Made by a program: the position numbers and the translations under genes. Of a stretch of 64,000 nt of DNA, positions 35,913 to 45,334 are shown one piece after another (positions within the stretch are counted from its first letter, which is position 1; the number at the start of each line of letters is the position of its first letter). The notes under the pieces are model-generated. The model searched no databases, was not told the DNA's origin, and was given only the letters and a program-made list of their open reading frames with translations. The DNA is from Nostoc sp. MG11 (GTDB taxonomy: Bacteria > Cyanobacteriota > Cyanobacteriia > Cyanobacteriales > Nostocaceae): assembly GCF_014904695.1 (NCBI RefSeq), contig NZ_JACXXN010000029.1, positions 1 through 64,000 on the forward strand, read 5' to 3'.

Positions 35913-36749
35913 TTAAGCGACTTGAGAGACTTCTTGAATCGGCTGGCTATCTACTCTAAAACCAGGATACCATTGCTGGAATTTGCTCTCTAACTCTTCA
36001 TTGAGAACCAACATTCTCACCTGGAGCAGAAGATGAACACCTTTAGGAGTCCAGCGCATCTGCTGTTTTTTGACAAATCGTTTGCTAATAACTTGATTAA
36101 CCGTTGATTCTACGAATCCAGTAGCAATAGCTTCACCATTTCGCCAACGTTCTCCATAATTGGGGATATAAGACCCATTGTTGGCAATGTAGGTTTCAAA
36201 CTCCCTTACCATCTTAAACAGTTTTTTTAGCTCTATTCGGCTATTACCATCAAAAATCACGATTTCTAGGTCGTCCACAAGATCTTTTACCAGTTGCAAT
36301 GCTCTGAACACGTTTCCATACCACAAGTACCACTTAATTCGTTCCAACTCTTTGGGTATGTCTGTATCTAGCTCGGTATCTTTTTTGCTAAGTCCTTTTG
36401 CAGTCTGACTCATTACTGTCAGTCGCATAGTGATATGAAACCAATCCAGGATATATTCTGCGTTAGGATTGAGATAAAGCTGTAGTTCGCGTATCTTCTC
36501 ATCACCGTCTGAGAGAAAAGTTACTTGTTGATTCATCTGCATCCCAAGAGATTTCAACACCTCAAAGATCCGACGTTGGGGTTTGGTATCGTAAGAATAA
36601 ACTCCCCCAAATTGCTTGGATGTACCGTCTGCTTTTATACTCTTACCAACGATAACTTCAAAATTACCTTTGGAAAGCGATTTTTTGTCGTAGGAACGAA
36701 CATATCCGCCATCCATTCCCAATACCAAGGGTAAATCAGGTCGGGGCAA
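35913..36749 (-). CDS. ISKra4-family transposase, catalytic part (ORF B)
   Basis: This 278-codon frame holds the DDE core: LGMDGGYVRSYD, YILDWFHITMRL and GFVESTVNQVISKRFVKKQQ, as in ISKra4-family transposases. It has no good start codon of its own (TTG at 36749) and overlaps ORF A by 14 bp in the +1 frame. A +1 frameshift near the ORF A ending (GCC CCG ACC TGA) would make the full protein of about 455 residues. Confidence 0.75.
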   Translation of the reverse strand: MPRPDLPLVLGMDGGYVRSYDKKSLSKGNFEVIVGKSIKADGTSKQFGGVYSYDTKPQRRIFEVLKSLGMQMNQQVTFLSDGDEKIRELQLYLNPNAEYILDWFHITMRLTVMSQTAKGLSKKDTELDTDIPKELERIKWYLWYGNVFRALQLVKDLVDDLEIVIFDGNSRIELKKLFKMVREFETYIANNGSYIPNYGERWRNGEAIATGFVESTVNQVISKRFVKKQQMRWTPKGVHLLLQVRMLVLNEELESKFQQWYPGFRVDSQPIQEVSQVA

Positions 36750-37287
36750 TTCCTCCCAATTCGTCTTCTAAGCGTTGACCAATTGTGTGTAAGTTATTCC
36801 GTATCGCTGTAGTGTTTATTTCACCTTCTATTGGTAATAATTCTTGTAATAGTTTCACAGATAGTCCGTAAGACATCAAAGACCCATACTTAGATTCCAG
36901 ATACAATAGTTCTCTTGAGGTGCGTTCTGGTATTAAGTTTGCTACTGGATTAAAACTACGGGTTGGTTGTTCTTGACACGGGCAGTGAAATAGTCGTTGG
37001 CATTGGAGATGCAACTTGCCAAACAATGTGCGGTATACAATTGTACGCTTGTCTTTATGCAACAGTTTCTGGCTACAGTGCAAACATGATTTCTGTTGAA
37101 GAGAATACTCTGCTACCTGTTGTTCGGCTAGGGTGCGTTGGATGCTTTGTAGTAATGTTTTGGCTTCTGCTAGTTTTAGTCCCAAGTTTTCTGGCTGTAA
37201 GGAATCACGCGAAATCTGCATAATTTCTTGCACAACTTGGGTATCTCCATTATCTGACTCCACAACTATTTGGATTTTGACTTTCAC
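36736..37287 (-). CDS. ISKra4-family transposase, N-terminal part (ORF A)
   Basis: The 183-codon frame contains a zinc-ribbon-like region (KSCLHCSQKLLHKDKRTI, then CQRLFHCPCQEQ) and a helical DNA-binding part (KYGSLMSYGLSVKLLQELLP). This is the usual first half of ISKra4 transposases. It starts at GTG 37287, overlapping the stop of the upstream ORF-3-like gene (GTGA), so translation is coupled. Confidence 0.72.
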   Translation of the reverse strand: MKVKIQIVVESDNGDTQVVQEIMQISRDSLQPENLGLKLAEAKTLLQSIQRTLAEQQVAEYSLQQKSCLHCSQKLLHKDKRTIVYRTLFGKLHLQCQRLFHCPCQEQPTRSFNPVANLIPERTSRELLYLESKYGSLMSYGLSVKLLQELLPIEGEINTTAIRNNLHTIGQRLEDELGGIAPT

Positions 37288-37922
37288 ACTATTTCCTGCT
37301 CAAATAACATTTCTTTATCCCCAGCCACATATTGCTGTAACCGTTGGTTGACTTTTTGGCGGTCAAAATGCTCAACCATTAACCATTGACGTAGTTCGTA
37401 TATTTCTTCAATATTGCCAGGTATATCACCTTCTTCTACAATTTCACTTAACCGAGAAGCTATATATCTTACTGAGTATTCCTGTTTTTGTGCCATGAAC
37501 TCCCACACTCCACCACAGTCTTCCGGGGGGCAAGCGCGTTTACCATCAATACATACTGGATAAACGCAATTTGATTTTGGAGTGAGAATTGCTTCGACCC
37601 GAATTTGATGCTGCCAATTATCACCGAAGTCATATTCGTATAAAAAACGCTCTCGCATTCGCCAGCCAAAATCTGATAGTTTGACAACTTTAGGATCGTC
37701 AGAAAACCACATTCCCCCAATTTGAGCAATCCCGTAATCCTTACCGTGGATTACAAAGCGATGTAGATGGGAATCAGTCCATCCCATTACTATCTGGATG
37801 ATGTAGTGCAAATCGGCGATCGTGCTGTCGCTGCGGATTTTTATCCTACGCCAAATCATGGGACTAATGCCCAGGATAAAAATATGAAGCTGGTAGATGA
37901 CAAGTTGCTCAGAATCTGGCAT
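37284..37922 (-). CDS. Plasmid pRiA4b ORF-3-like protein
   Basis: The 212-residue protein matches the pRiA4b ORF-3 family: YQLHIFILGISPMIWRRIKI at the start, LHYIIQIVMGWTDSHLHRF, FLYEYDFGDNWQHQI and a CPPEDCGGVWEF motif. The function is unknown; genes of this family often travel with cyanobacterial ISKra4 elements. It is the first gene of the mobile unit, 27 bp inside the right inverted repeat. Confidence 0.8.
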   Translation of the reverse strand: MPDSEQLVIYQLHIFILGISPMIWRRIKIRSDSTIADLHYIIQIVMGWTDSHLHRFVIHGKDYGIAQIGGMWFSDDPKVVKLSDFGWRMRERFLYEYDFGDNWQHQIRVEAILTPKSNCVYPVCIDGKRACPPEDCGGVWEFMAQKQEYSVRYIASRLSEIVEEGDIPGNIEEIYELRQWLMVEHFDRQKVNQRLQQYVAGDKEMLFEQEIV

Positions 37923-38088
37923 TGGGTCATCTTATCGTATTCCCTGTGCCATCTCCCCCGAAAAAAATCGCTCTCCATCTCAGTAGCATTTAAATCTCTA
38001 AAGAGAATATACTACCTGCTTAACACCTGTTTTTGCAACACAACCCTAAATATTGCTCCGAACAGCTTCAGTTATTTTGAAGCAAATG

Positions 38089-38274
38089 TCAATACATAAG
38101 CCACCCATTATTAAAAGACCCATCAAATTACAAAACAATGGCTCCCAAAAGATAGTTTATCGAGTTATCAAAGATATTCAACACCTCAAAAACAATCCCC
38201 AGGTTGGAACCGCAACTATCAAAGGCAAATCCTGCATGGTTCGCAACCAGGGTATTTATTGGGTGGTTGTTTGA
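38089..38274 (+). CDS. Small hypothetical protein
   Basis: A 61-residue basic frame starts at ATG 38089 (an earlier start at 38053 is possible) and reads MSIHKPPIIKRPIKL ... KGKSCMVRNQGIYWVVV. I recognise no family. It lies just outside the mobile unit and just before an AAA-ATPase fragment. It may be the remains of a larger gene. Confidence 0.3.
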   Translation, partial: SIHKPPIIKRPIKLQNNGSQKIVYRVIKDIQHLKNNPQVGTATIKGKSCMVRNQGIYWVVV

Positions 38275-38303
38275 GAGAGCATTTTCAAATAATCATTCTT
38301 GTG

Positions 38304-38500
38304 ATCGCAGCTAACACCGCAAAATTCTCCGGGGCTAAACTCGAAACGCTAGCAGCAGAAGCAGCGCTACTGGTATTTGATGAAGGGCGACCGCAGCAGG
38401 TCACTTTAGGGGATTTGGAAAGCTGCTATCAAACCATCACGCCGCTCTTGCAATCACTGATGCTCAGGTAGTTGAGCGTATGCAGTTCTAGGCTACCACA
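38304..38500 (+). pseudogene. AAA+ ATPase C-terminal fragment
   Basis: IAANTAKFSGAKLETLAAEA followed by ALLVFDEGRPQQVTLGDLES matches the C-terminal helical lid of cyanobacterial AAA-family ATPases. The frame shifts near 38450 and then reads ITDAQVVERMQF before a stop. The ATPase core is missing. It is a remnant left between the mobile unit and the peptide-export locus. Confidence 0.55.
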
Positions 38501-38657
38501 GCACGACGGACTTTTAGTCCAGTTCTGGCGGCGAAAACTCAATCGTTTCGTACTACTAAATAAGCAACATGAACTCATGATAATAAGACGATTGTCTCCT
38601 GATTCTATCGGGGTAATTGAACTTTAGCTTTAACTTGACTTTGCAAATTTCAAGTAA

Positions 38658-41546
38658 CTACGCCATTTGCCTAGCGATTAACTGGGCAAATAGCCCCTCA
38701 ACAGTAGCTAGTTCCTTAAAAGTTCCTTGTTGTACAACCCGGCCTCCTTGGAGTACATAGATACGGTGAGCGTTACGGATAGTGCTTAGTCGGTGAGCGA
38801 TCGCAATTCTGGTAACTTGTAACTTATCTAAACTTTCGCTGACAATCGTCTGGGTTCTATTATCGAGCGCACTAGTAGCCTCATCGAATAACAAAATGCG
38901 GGGTTTTAAGGCTAGGGCGCGAGCAATCAATAACCGTTGTCGTTGTCCCCCAGAAAGATTGCCACCTCCTTCACTCACGACAGTATGCATTTGCATTGGC
39001 ATGTTTGCAATATCATCAGCAAAACCAGATATGCGAGCAGCTTCCCAAGCTTCATCTAGGGTAATCTGAGCGCCACCAGCAATATTATCGAAAATCGAAG
39101 CGGCTGTCAGTTGACCACCCTGTAAAACAACACCCAACTGTCGGCGCACAGCGTCTACATTTAAACCAGACAAATCTTGCCCGTCATAGTAAACACTACC
39201 AGCTTCGGGAGTTTCAAATCCTAGTAGTAATCGGAATATTGTCGATTTACCACTTCCAGATCCCCCCACAAAAGCAATGAACTCCCCAGGCTCCGCAGAG
39301 ATACTCACATTATCCAACGTCAGCGTTCCATCACTGCGGTAGCGAAATGTCACATGATCTACAACAATTTTGCCAATGAGCTTACCTGGATCGGCTTTGC
39401 TGCGATCCACTTCCGGTATGGTTGCCAAAATTGGCTGGGTGCGTTGCCACTGCGGGACAACTTGCAAAACATCGGTAACTGTGTTGCTTAGGTCTGTAGC
39501 TCCCCTAATAAAGTTGCCAAAGGCTGCGTTGAAAGCTAGGAAAGTACCAAGAGATAATCCCATACCTCCTGAAGTCTGAGATTCTTCAAACAAACTAATG
39601 GTAAACCAAAAAAGTATTCCAGAAGTTAGTGTGGGCATTAAGGTATTGAAAAGTGCCACAAAGTCTTCAACTTGCTGTATGCTGAGTTCAAGTTTGACTT
39701 GCCGAGAGTAGTTTTTACTCCAAGAAGCGAAGGCGCGATCCTCAGCCCCAGCAACATGTAGTTTAGAAATTCCGTTGATTAACTGTACCGTCTGTCCAAA
39801 AATATCCCCTTGCAATTCCAACAGTGGACGCACCTTACGAAGGAGGAGTACACCAGAGAGGCTAGTAACAGCGATCGCAACTACTGCAATTGCAACTGCA
39901 ACTAAAGCTAATTTGAAGTTGTAGTAAAACAACTGCCCCAAGTAAAACAGTGCAAACAAACTGGTGATGAGATTTATCAGGGTTTTGCCACTGAGTTGGC
40001 GACGAATCGTAGTAATTGATGATACGCGAGACTGAAGGTCGCCTGTTGTATACTGACGAAAAAAGGATACAGGAAGATTAAGCAACCGATCCCACACAGC
40101 TGCTTGAGTGGAAGCGTCAGAAGTTGTTTCCATTCGCAGGATAGCAAAACCTTGAGTTAGCTGAAATAAGGCTGTCCCCAAAGCAGCAACCAGTAGCCCT
40201 AATCCAACTTGCAGCAGTAGTCCCCTGTCGCTATCTGGAATTGCGTTGTCTATGAGAATTGCAGTAGCTTGGGGTGTGAGCATTCCTAGTAATGTTACGG
40301 TAACACCAGTAAATAAAATAGCCAGCAGTTCTCTTCCTTGTCCTTTAAATGCGAATTGGAGTAGATCTAAAGCTGTAAGTGCCTTATCGGGCAAAGACCG
40401 ATAAAACGTATAAGCAACGGGTGCAAGTGCCGCTGCTCTACTATCATCTACTCTGAGGCGAGTTTGCTCAACTGGGTTAAATATCTCATAGCTAGTTGCA
40501 GATATCGGCAACAGTGCAACTGGTCGGTTGTCCTGCTCGGTATAGGCGACTAAAGCACCAGAATCCTTCTCCCACCAATTATCCCGCAATAGCACCCGCC
40601 GCATCCGAATGCGCGAAGCCCGAACAATTGCCTCCAAAGGCTCTTTAACCCGCTTGAGGTTCTCTGAGCGAGCCGGAGGGCAAATTTTTACCCCCGAAGC
40701 CCTGCCAACTGCACCAGCAGCGACTAATAAAGGTGTGCCTTCAAGGAAAAAGTCCCCATCTTGATAACTCAGAGTTGATGCTAGCTCTCCCAAAGCCTCC
40801 GCTGTAACTTGGCGGTTGAGACGTTGGCGATCACGTAACCGTTGTAGTTCATCCTCCGTTTCTTGTCGATCTAAAAGGTCAATACAATGTAGAAATTGAG
40901 TATGAAATTGCGACAATCCTAAGAGCAGAGTATCTAGATTGCGGATTTCTGAAGTAGCTAGAGTGGTAAGTTGAACTCCCTCGACAGCTTTTAGCCACAT
41001 TTGATCACTGAGGCAAAAAGTTCCTGCTGCACTTGTCAAAGTCAAATCCTCAAACCCCAAAAAGCAAACAGTCCCTTGCTGAAGCTGTACCCAACAAGCA
41101 ACACCCGCTTCCGGTTGGAAAGTCTGACCAGCGATCAGAGAAAATCGTACCTGTTCAGAAGCCCTTACCTGAATTGCTGGTGTGGCAAATTGGGATGTAT
41201 TACCTACTTGCTTGAGCCAATTTTCTACCCAAGCGATCACTCTTACATCTGCATTAGCTACTAACTCACTGAAACATTTATAATACAGTTGTAGTATTCT
41301 TGTATCTCCAACTGGTACTGCCAAAATCTGGCGCTGCCGATTGCTAGAACTGACAGCAGTTCCAAAAAGTGCCTCCCCCGTACTACAACTGCATAAATAA
41401 CGACGAGTACCTTCGATAACACCATCTTCAACTGTGACAGCAAACAATGCGATCGAACCAGACTGAATTACCCAAACTTTCTGAGGATCGTCCAACAGTA
41501 TCGGCTCATTACCCGTAACTTGGTAAAGTTGTCCTTGTAACATCAT
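38658..41546 (-). CDS. NHLP peptide-export ABC transporter, permease/ATPase subunit
   Basis: The 962-residue protein has a long N-terminal region with a cupin/cyclic-nucleotide-like fold, then six membrane helices (about 400-700) and an ATPase domain. FVGGSGSGKSTIFRLLLG is Walker A, NLSGGQRQRLLIARALAL the signature and ILLFDEATSALD Walker B. There is no C39 peptidase domain. This matches the second ABC protein of NHLP (nitrile-hydratase-leader peptide) export systems, which works with the peptidase-containing partner encoded upstream. It is the last gene of the minus-strand array. Confidence 0.88.
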   Translation of the reverse strand: MMLQGQLYQVTGNEPILLDDPQKVWVIQSGSIALFAVTVEDGVIEGTRRYLCSCSTGEALFGTAVSSSNRQRQILAVPVGDTRILQLYYKCFSELVANADVRVIAWVENWLKQVGNTSQFATPAIQVRASEQVRFSLIAGQTFQPEAGVACWVQLQQGTVCFLGFEDLTLTSAAGTFCLSDQMWLKAVEGVQLTTLATSEIRNLDTLLLGLSQFHTQFLHCIDLLDRQETEDELQRLRDRQRLNRQVTAEALGELASTLSYQDGDFFLEGTPLLVAAGAVGRASGVKICPPARSENLKRVKEPLEAIVRASRIRMRRVLLRDNWWEKDSGALVAYTEQDNRPVALLPISATSYEIFNPVEQTRLRVDDSRAAALAPVAYTFYRSLPDKALTALDLLQFAFKGQGRELLAILFTGVTVTLLGMLTPQATAILIDNAIPDSDRGLLLQVGLGLLVAALGTALFQLTQGFAILRMETTSDASTQAAVWDRLLNLPVSFFRQYTTGDLQSRVSSITTIRRQLSGKTLINLITSLFALFYLGQLFYYNFKLALVAVAIAVVAIAVTSLSGVLLLRKVRPLLELQGDIFGQTVQLINGISKLHVAGAEDRAFASWSKNYSRQVKLELSIQQVEDFVALFNTLMPTLTSGILFWFTISLFEESQTSGGMGLSLGTFLAFNAAFGNFIRGATDLSNTVTDVLQVVPQWQRTQPILATIPEVDRSKADPGKLIGKIVVDHVTFRYRSDGTLTLDNVSISAEPGEFIAFVGGSGSGKSTIFRLLLGFETPEAGSVYYDGQDLSGLNVDAVRRQLGVVLQGGQLTAASIFDNIAGGAQITLDEAWEAARISGFADDIANMPMQMHTVVSEGGGNLSGGQRQRLLIARALALKPRILLFDEATSALDNRTQTIVSESLDKLQVTRIAIAHRLSTIRNAHRIYVLQGGRVVQQGTFKELATVEGLFAQLIARQMA

Positions 41547-41604
41547 AATTATTAGTTATTAGTTGTTAGTTATCGCCATTTCTCCCCCATCTCCCCCTGC
41601 TCTC

Positions 41605-43902
41605 TTACCCTTCCTGCAAGGCTTCACCTTCAGTGCAGATTAACCGCGAGTATGCACCGTCAACTTCCCACAATTGTTTATGAGTGCCTCGTTGCACTAT
41701 CTTTCCGCGTTCGAGAACGATGATTTCATCACAGTCTCGGATTGTGCTTAATCGGTGTGCGACAATAATGCAGGTACATCCCCGTCGCCGGAGATTTTCG
41801 TCAATGTTTTTTTCCGTCTCCACATCTAAGGCGCTGGTAGCTTCATCCATGATGAGTATTGAAGGGTTGTTAACGAAGGCACGCGCAATTTCTAGCCTTT
41901 GTCGCTGACCACCACTTAAATTAGCAGCCCCTTCTATCAATTCTGCATTATATCCTCCAGATATTGAGAGAATCACATCGTCAATAGCCGCATCCTCACA
42001 AGCACGCATCAAATTTTTATCTGCGATCGTGGCATCCCAGAGAGTCAAGTTGTCCCTGACGGTGCCGCTAAATAGCAAAATATCTTGCTCCACCATTGCA
42101 ACAGAGTTAGTCAATAATTCGTGAGGAATTTGCTCTTTGGGTTTACCATCAAAGAGAATTTCTCCTGTCCAAGGTTCGTGAAGCCCACTGATAATTTTGG
42201 CAACAGTAGACTTACCAGAACCGCTTCCACCTACCAGGGCTACTCGCTGTCCAGGTTTAATTGAGAGATTAAAGTTTTCAATCAAAGGAGGTTCAAGAGG
42301 ACTATAGCCAAATGAAATGTTCCGCAACTCAACATAGCCCTGCAATCTGGAGACTGGGGATGAGGAGGATGAGGGGGATAATAATTGCTTCACTGCTCCC
42401 CTGCTCCCTTGCTCCTCTGCTGCCCATCTTCTCTTTTCCAATTGCGGATCTGTCGGGTTGTCTAACACATCATCCAGACGAATCAAATTGCCCTCTAGTT
42501 CTTGTAAGGTACTGCCGAAGTTAACGAGATTGTTCACAGGTTCCTCGAAACTCTGCATTAAACCTTGAAAGGCTACTAGCATCCCGATGCTGAGATGTCC
42601 ATCCATTACTCGTAAACCGCCTACAACTAGCAGAAGCATCGAAGAAAGGGCAGATAGGAGCGTGGGTAATACTGAAAATGTTTGATTTGTTACTCCAAGT
42701 TCCTGCTGAGAATTGATTGCTTTGGTGTAGTAACCTGACCACCGGGAAAAAAAATCTGATTCTAAGCCTGATGCTTTGAGGGTTTCTATACTTTGGAGAG
42801 CGGCAATCGACGCGCCAGCAGCTTTACCATATTCTTGTATTAATCGCTGATTAGCATCTACGCGTTGCCGAGAAATCCACTGCAAAGTTAAGACGTTGAT
42901 AGCAGCAAAGCTAACCACAACCAAAGTTAATAGCCAGTCATATTGGAACATGATCAGCGCGTAAAAAATCACCATCACCGCATCAATAACAGTAGTCGCT
43001 AAACTTCCTGAAAGGACATCAGCAACTTGGTCATTGAGACTAGTGCGGTTACTGATTTCTCCTGCAAAGCGTTGGGCGTAAAAGCTAACAGGCAAACGCA
43101 GAATATGCCAGAGAAAGCGGCTGGACATCCCCACAGCTAGCTTAGTCTTTAAGCGACGCAGATATCGTAACCGTAGTAGTGTTAGCCACCCCTGAAGTAC
43201 AGATGCGATCGCCATTGCTAAAATTAGTGGGCGCAACCAGTGCTGCCGTTGTTCAACCAAAATCTCGTCTACAAAAATCTGGCTAAATACAGGTATCGCC
43301 AGCCCGATGATAGTCAAGAAAAATCCTGCTATTAGGCAATAAACTAAAGCACCAGCAGCCCCTTGCAATCGTTTCCACAACGATGAAATCATGCTGGGTT
43401 TACGACCACCTTTGGTAAATTGTGCGTTTGGTTCCATCACCAGCACCACTCCGGTATAACCCTCGTCAAATTCCTGTAAAGACAGATGACGCGGCCCAGT
43501 CGCAGGGTCATTCAGATAAACGTGAGAAGAACTAAATCCCTCCACTACCAGAAAATGGTTGAAGTTCCAAAACACAATATAGGGGGGTCGCAGGTCTTGC
43601 AGTTGCTTCAGTTCTTTTTTAAAGCCTTTTGCCTGGAGTCCATAGCTTTTAGCAGCCTTGAGCATGTTAGATGCTTTGCTACCATCACGAGAAACACCGC
43701 ACTCTCGACGCAATTTTGGCAAGGGTACAATCCGACCGTAGTAACCTAAAATAATCCCCAAAGCAGCAGCACCACATTCCACAGCCTCCATTTGCAGGAG
43801 GGTTGGGGTTTTGACGCGCCCCCTACTTCTGCTTTGCAGCAGTTTTTGCAAAGGCTGCAAAGGATTAACAGGTTTTACTAAAGTTGGATTAGTTGATACC
43901 AC
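41605..43902 (-). CDS. NHLP peptide-export ABC transporter with C39 leader peptidase
   Basis: The 765-residue protein begins with a C39 peptidase domain (residues 30-160): catalytic Cys in MEAVECGAAALGI, His in WNFNHFLVVEG and Asp in YLNDPATG. Six membrane helices and an ATPase follow (VGGSGSGKSTVAKIISG; ANLSGGQRQRLEIARAF; ILIMDEATSALD). C39 domains cut precursor leaders after a double glycine, as in AVAGG of the precursor at 53810. It starts with GTG inside the end of the HlyD-like gene (14-bp overlap). A short tandem-repeat insertion lies in the linker before the ATPase (see 42347). Confidence 0.92.
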   Translation of the reverse strand: MVSTNPTLVKPVNPLQPLQKLLQSRSRGRVKTPTLLQMEAVECGAAALGIILGYYGRIVPLPKLRRECGVSRDGSKASNMLKAAKSYGLQAKGFKKELKQLQDLRPPYIVFWNFNHFLVVEGFSSSHVYLNDPATGPRHLSLQEFDEGYTGVVLVMEPNAQFTKGGRKPSMISSLWKRLQGAAGALVYCLIAGFFLTIIGLAIPVFSQIFVDEILVEQRQHWLRPLILAMAIASVLQGWLTLLRLRYLRRLKTKLAVGMSSRFLWHILRLPVSFYAQRFAGEISNRTSLNDQVADVLSGSLATTVIDAVMVIFYALIMFQYDWLLTLVVVSFAAINVLTLQWISRQRVDANQRLIQEYGKAAGASIAALQSIETLKASGLESDFFSRWSGYYTKAINSQQELGVTNQTFSVLPTLLSALSSMLLLVVGGLRVMDGHLSIGMLVAFQGLMQSFEEPVNNLVNFGSTLQELEGNLIRLDDVLDNPTDPQLEKRRWAAEEQGSRGAVKQLLSPSSSSSPVSRLQGYVELRNISFGYSPLEPPLIENFNLSIKPGQRVALVGGSGSGKSTVAKIISGLHEPWTGEILFDGKPKEQIPHELLTNSVAMVEQDILLFSGTVRDNLTLWDATIADKNLMRACEDAAIDDVILSISGGYNAELIEGAANLSGGQRQRLEIARAFVNNPSILIMDEATSALDVETEKNIDENLRRRGCTCIIVAHRLSTIRDCDEIIVLERGKIVQRGTHKQLWEVDGAYSRLICTEGEALQEG
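42347..42425. repeat. Short tandem repeat inside the C39-ABC transporter gene
   Basis: GGGGATGAGGAGGATGAGGG and TGCTCCCCTGCTCCCTTGCTCC are the octamer-type repeats usually found between genes. Here they lie in frame in the coding sequence and give the odd stretch QGSRGAVKQLLSPSSSSSPV between the membrane part and the ATPase. Confidence 0.75.
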
Positions 43903-45334
43903 TGAAAGACCTCAGAATAGGTAAAACATACGTTAGGGGAGCGCGTTCTTCTACCTTGACTCGAACAACAGTAGTAGTTCCAGAAGAGATTTTGAGTTGC
44001 GGCCCCGTAGAAGAAGACCACTTGTAACCGCTAAAAGTCGAAGAATCTGGCTCTAAGTCAGCGAATACTTGCATTACTCCTTCCTGTTTTTGAGACATTA
44101 AACCTTCCACTACTTCTGGATTGCCCACCACATTAACAGCTCCCTCCTTTGTGATGGGAAATGGTGAGACATTGGTAATAGTTCCCACAATGCCGCCAAA
44201 GCGTTCCCGCTTAACGGTTTGGGGGGTAATTTGGATTTTCATCCCCGGTTGAATTTTCTTGCCCTCTGCGATCGGAAAATAGGTTATGCCAACCAGCTTG
44301 CTAGATGGATTTTCCTCATCTATACTCCCTAAACGAGTTCCGGCATTGACAACTTGTCCAGGCGTAATAGTGATTTCTAAAATGCGTCCATTGTGTTGGC
44401 TGACAATCTGGCTGTTAGTCCCTAGTTGCAGTTCGAGTTTGGCAATCTCTCGCTTGATTTCTTGAATCTCGTTTTTCCGGGTAGTTGTAGTTTGCAAGTC
44501 TTCTTGAGCTAGACTGGCTACTTTACTGTTCTGTTCTTGCAACTGAGCTTGGATATTTTTGATTTCGTTCAGGTTCGAGAGGTATTGTTGTTGTGCATCC
44601 GCTTCCTTGAGGTCTAGTTGCTTCAACTGAGATTCAGCTTCATCGATGCTTGCACGGGCATTGTCATATTGTTGCTGTGCCTCTAACACCACATCATCAG
44701 GAATCGCTCCCTCTCTCAATAATCTCTGACGGTTATCTAGCCTCTTTTTATGAGTAGGAAGCAGCCCTTGGAGTGTTTGCAAGCGTCGCTCTAGGTTGAG
44801 GCGATCGCGTCCTATTGACACAAGTCCTTTCTCCTTCAGTATAGGTGTCAAATCCTGCATGATCTTGAGTCTTTGCTGAAGAGTTAGGCGTTGTTCTTGG
44901 ATTGCCTTTGTGTCAAGCTGCTGACGCTGCATTAGTTTTAAGCTAGCGTTGCGATCCTGTTCTTCTAATTGGACTAGTTTGGCGCGGGCTAGTTGTAATT
45001 GCTTGCGGAGTTCAGCTTGGTCAATTGTTGCCAAGACTTGCCCCTTTTTGACAACATCCCCAACTTTAATATTCAGAACAAGTAACTGCCCGGAGCTTAG
45101 TGATTGCAGTGGCACAACTTTGCGTGGGTAAATCATTACCCCTCGACCTTCAACGGTGATAGGAAGACGTCCATAAATACTCCAGACTATGCCTACTCCG
45201 ACTAAGGAACCCAAGGCGACTAACGGTAGCCAGCTTTTGGGACTAACGACCTGCATCAGCTGGTCTAGTCTTTCAGGAGAAGATAGTCGCTCTAGTGACT
45301 CTTTGCGGAATAAGCTACGTTTTTGGTCTAACAT
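43889..45334 (-). CDS. NHLP system HlyD-like membrane-fusion protein
   Basis: The 481-residue protein has one N-terminal membrane helix (WLPLVALGSLVGVGIVWSIYG), a lipoyl-like barrel (PLQSLSSGQLLVLNIKVGDV), a long coiled coil (residues 130-330, rich in Q, L, K, E) and a C-terminal barrel (ITPGQVVNAGTRLGSIDEEN). It bridges the inner-membrane transporter and the outer membrane. It is translationally coupled to the C39-ABC gene by a 14-bp overlap. Confidence 0.88.
   Translation of the reverse strand: MLDQKRSLFRKESLERLSSPERLDQLMQVVSPKSWLPLVALGSLVGVGIVWSIYGRLPITVEGRGVMIYPRKVVPLQSLSSGQLLVLNIKVGDVVKKGQVLATIDQAELRKQLQLARAKLVQLEEQDRNASLKLMQRQQLDTKAIQEQRLTLQQRLKIMQDLTPILKEKGLVSIGRDRLNLERRLQTLQGLLPTHKKRLDNRQRLLREGAIPDDVVLEAQQQYDNARASIDEAESQLKQLDLKEADAQQQYLSNLNEIKNIQAQLQEQNSKVASLAQEDLQTTTTRKNEIQEIKREIAKLELQLGTNSQIVSQHNGRILEITITPGQVVNAGTRLGSIDEENPSSKLVGITYFPIAEGKKIQPGMKIQITPQTVKRERFGGIVGTITNVSPFPITKEGAVNVVGNPEVVEGLMSQKQEGVMQVFADLEPDSSTFSGYKWSSSTGPQLKISSGTTTVVRVKVEERAPLTYVLPILRSFSGIN

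Larger units (their letters stand above)
35073..37975. mobile_element. ISKra4-type unit with recombinase, bounded by 27-bp inverted repeats
   Basis: GAGAGCGATTTTTTTCGGGG then GAGATGG (35073-35099) is repeated in exact inverse at 37949-37975. The outermost genes lie within about 30 bp of these ends: the recombinase stop at 35127 and the ORF-3-like start at 37922. All four genes read on the minus strand. The unit cuts the tauD remnant on the left. Carrying a tyrosine recombinase along with a DDE transposase is unusual. No clear target duplication was found. An alternative is that the repeats are chance-shared ends of two elements. Confidence 0.65.

Noticed and set aside
35060-37990. Target-site duplication of the 2.9-kb unit
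   Set aside because: The flanks (GTAATTCAC on the left, CATCTCAGTAG on the right) do not match convincingly.
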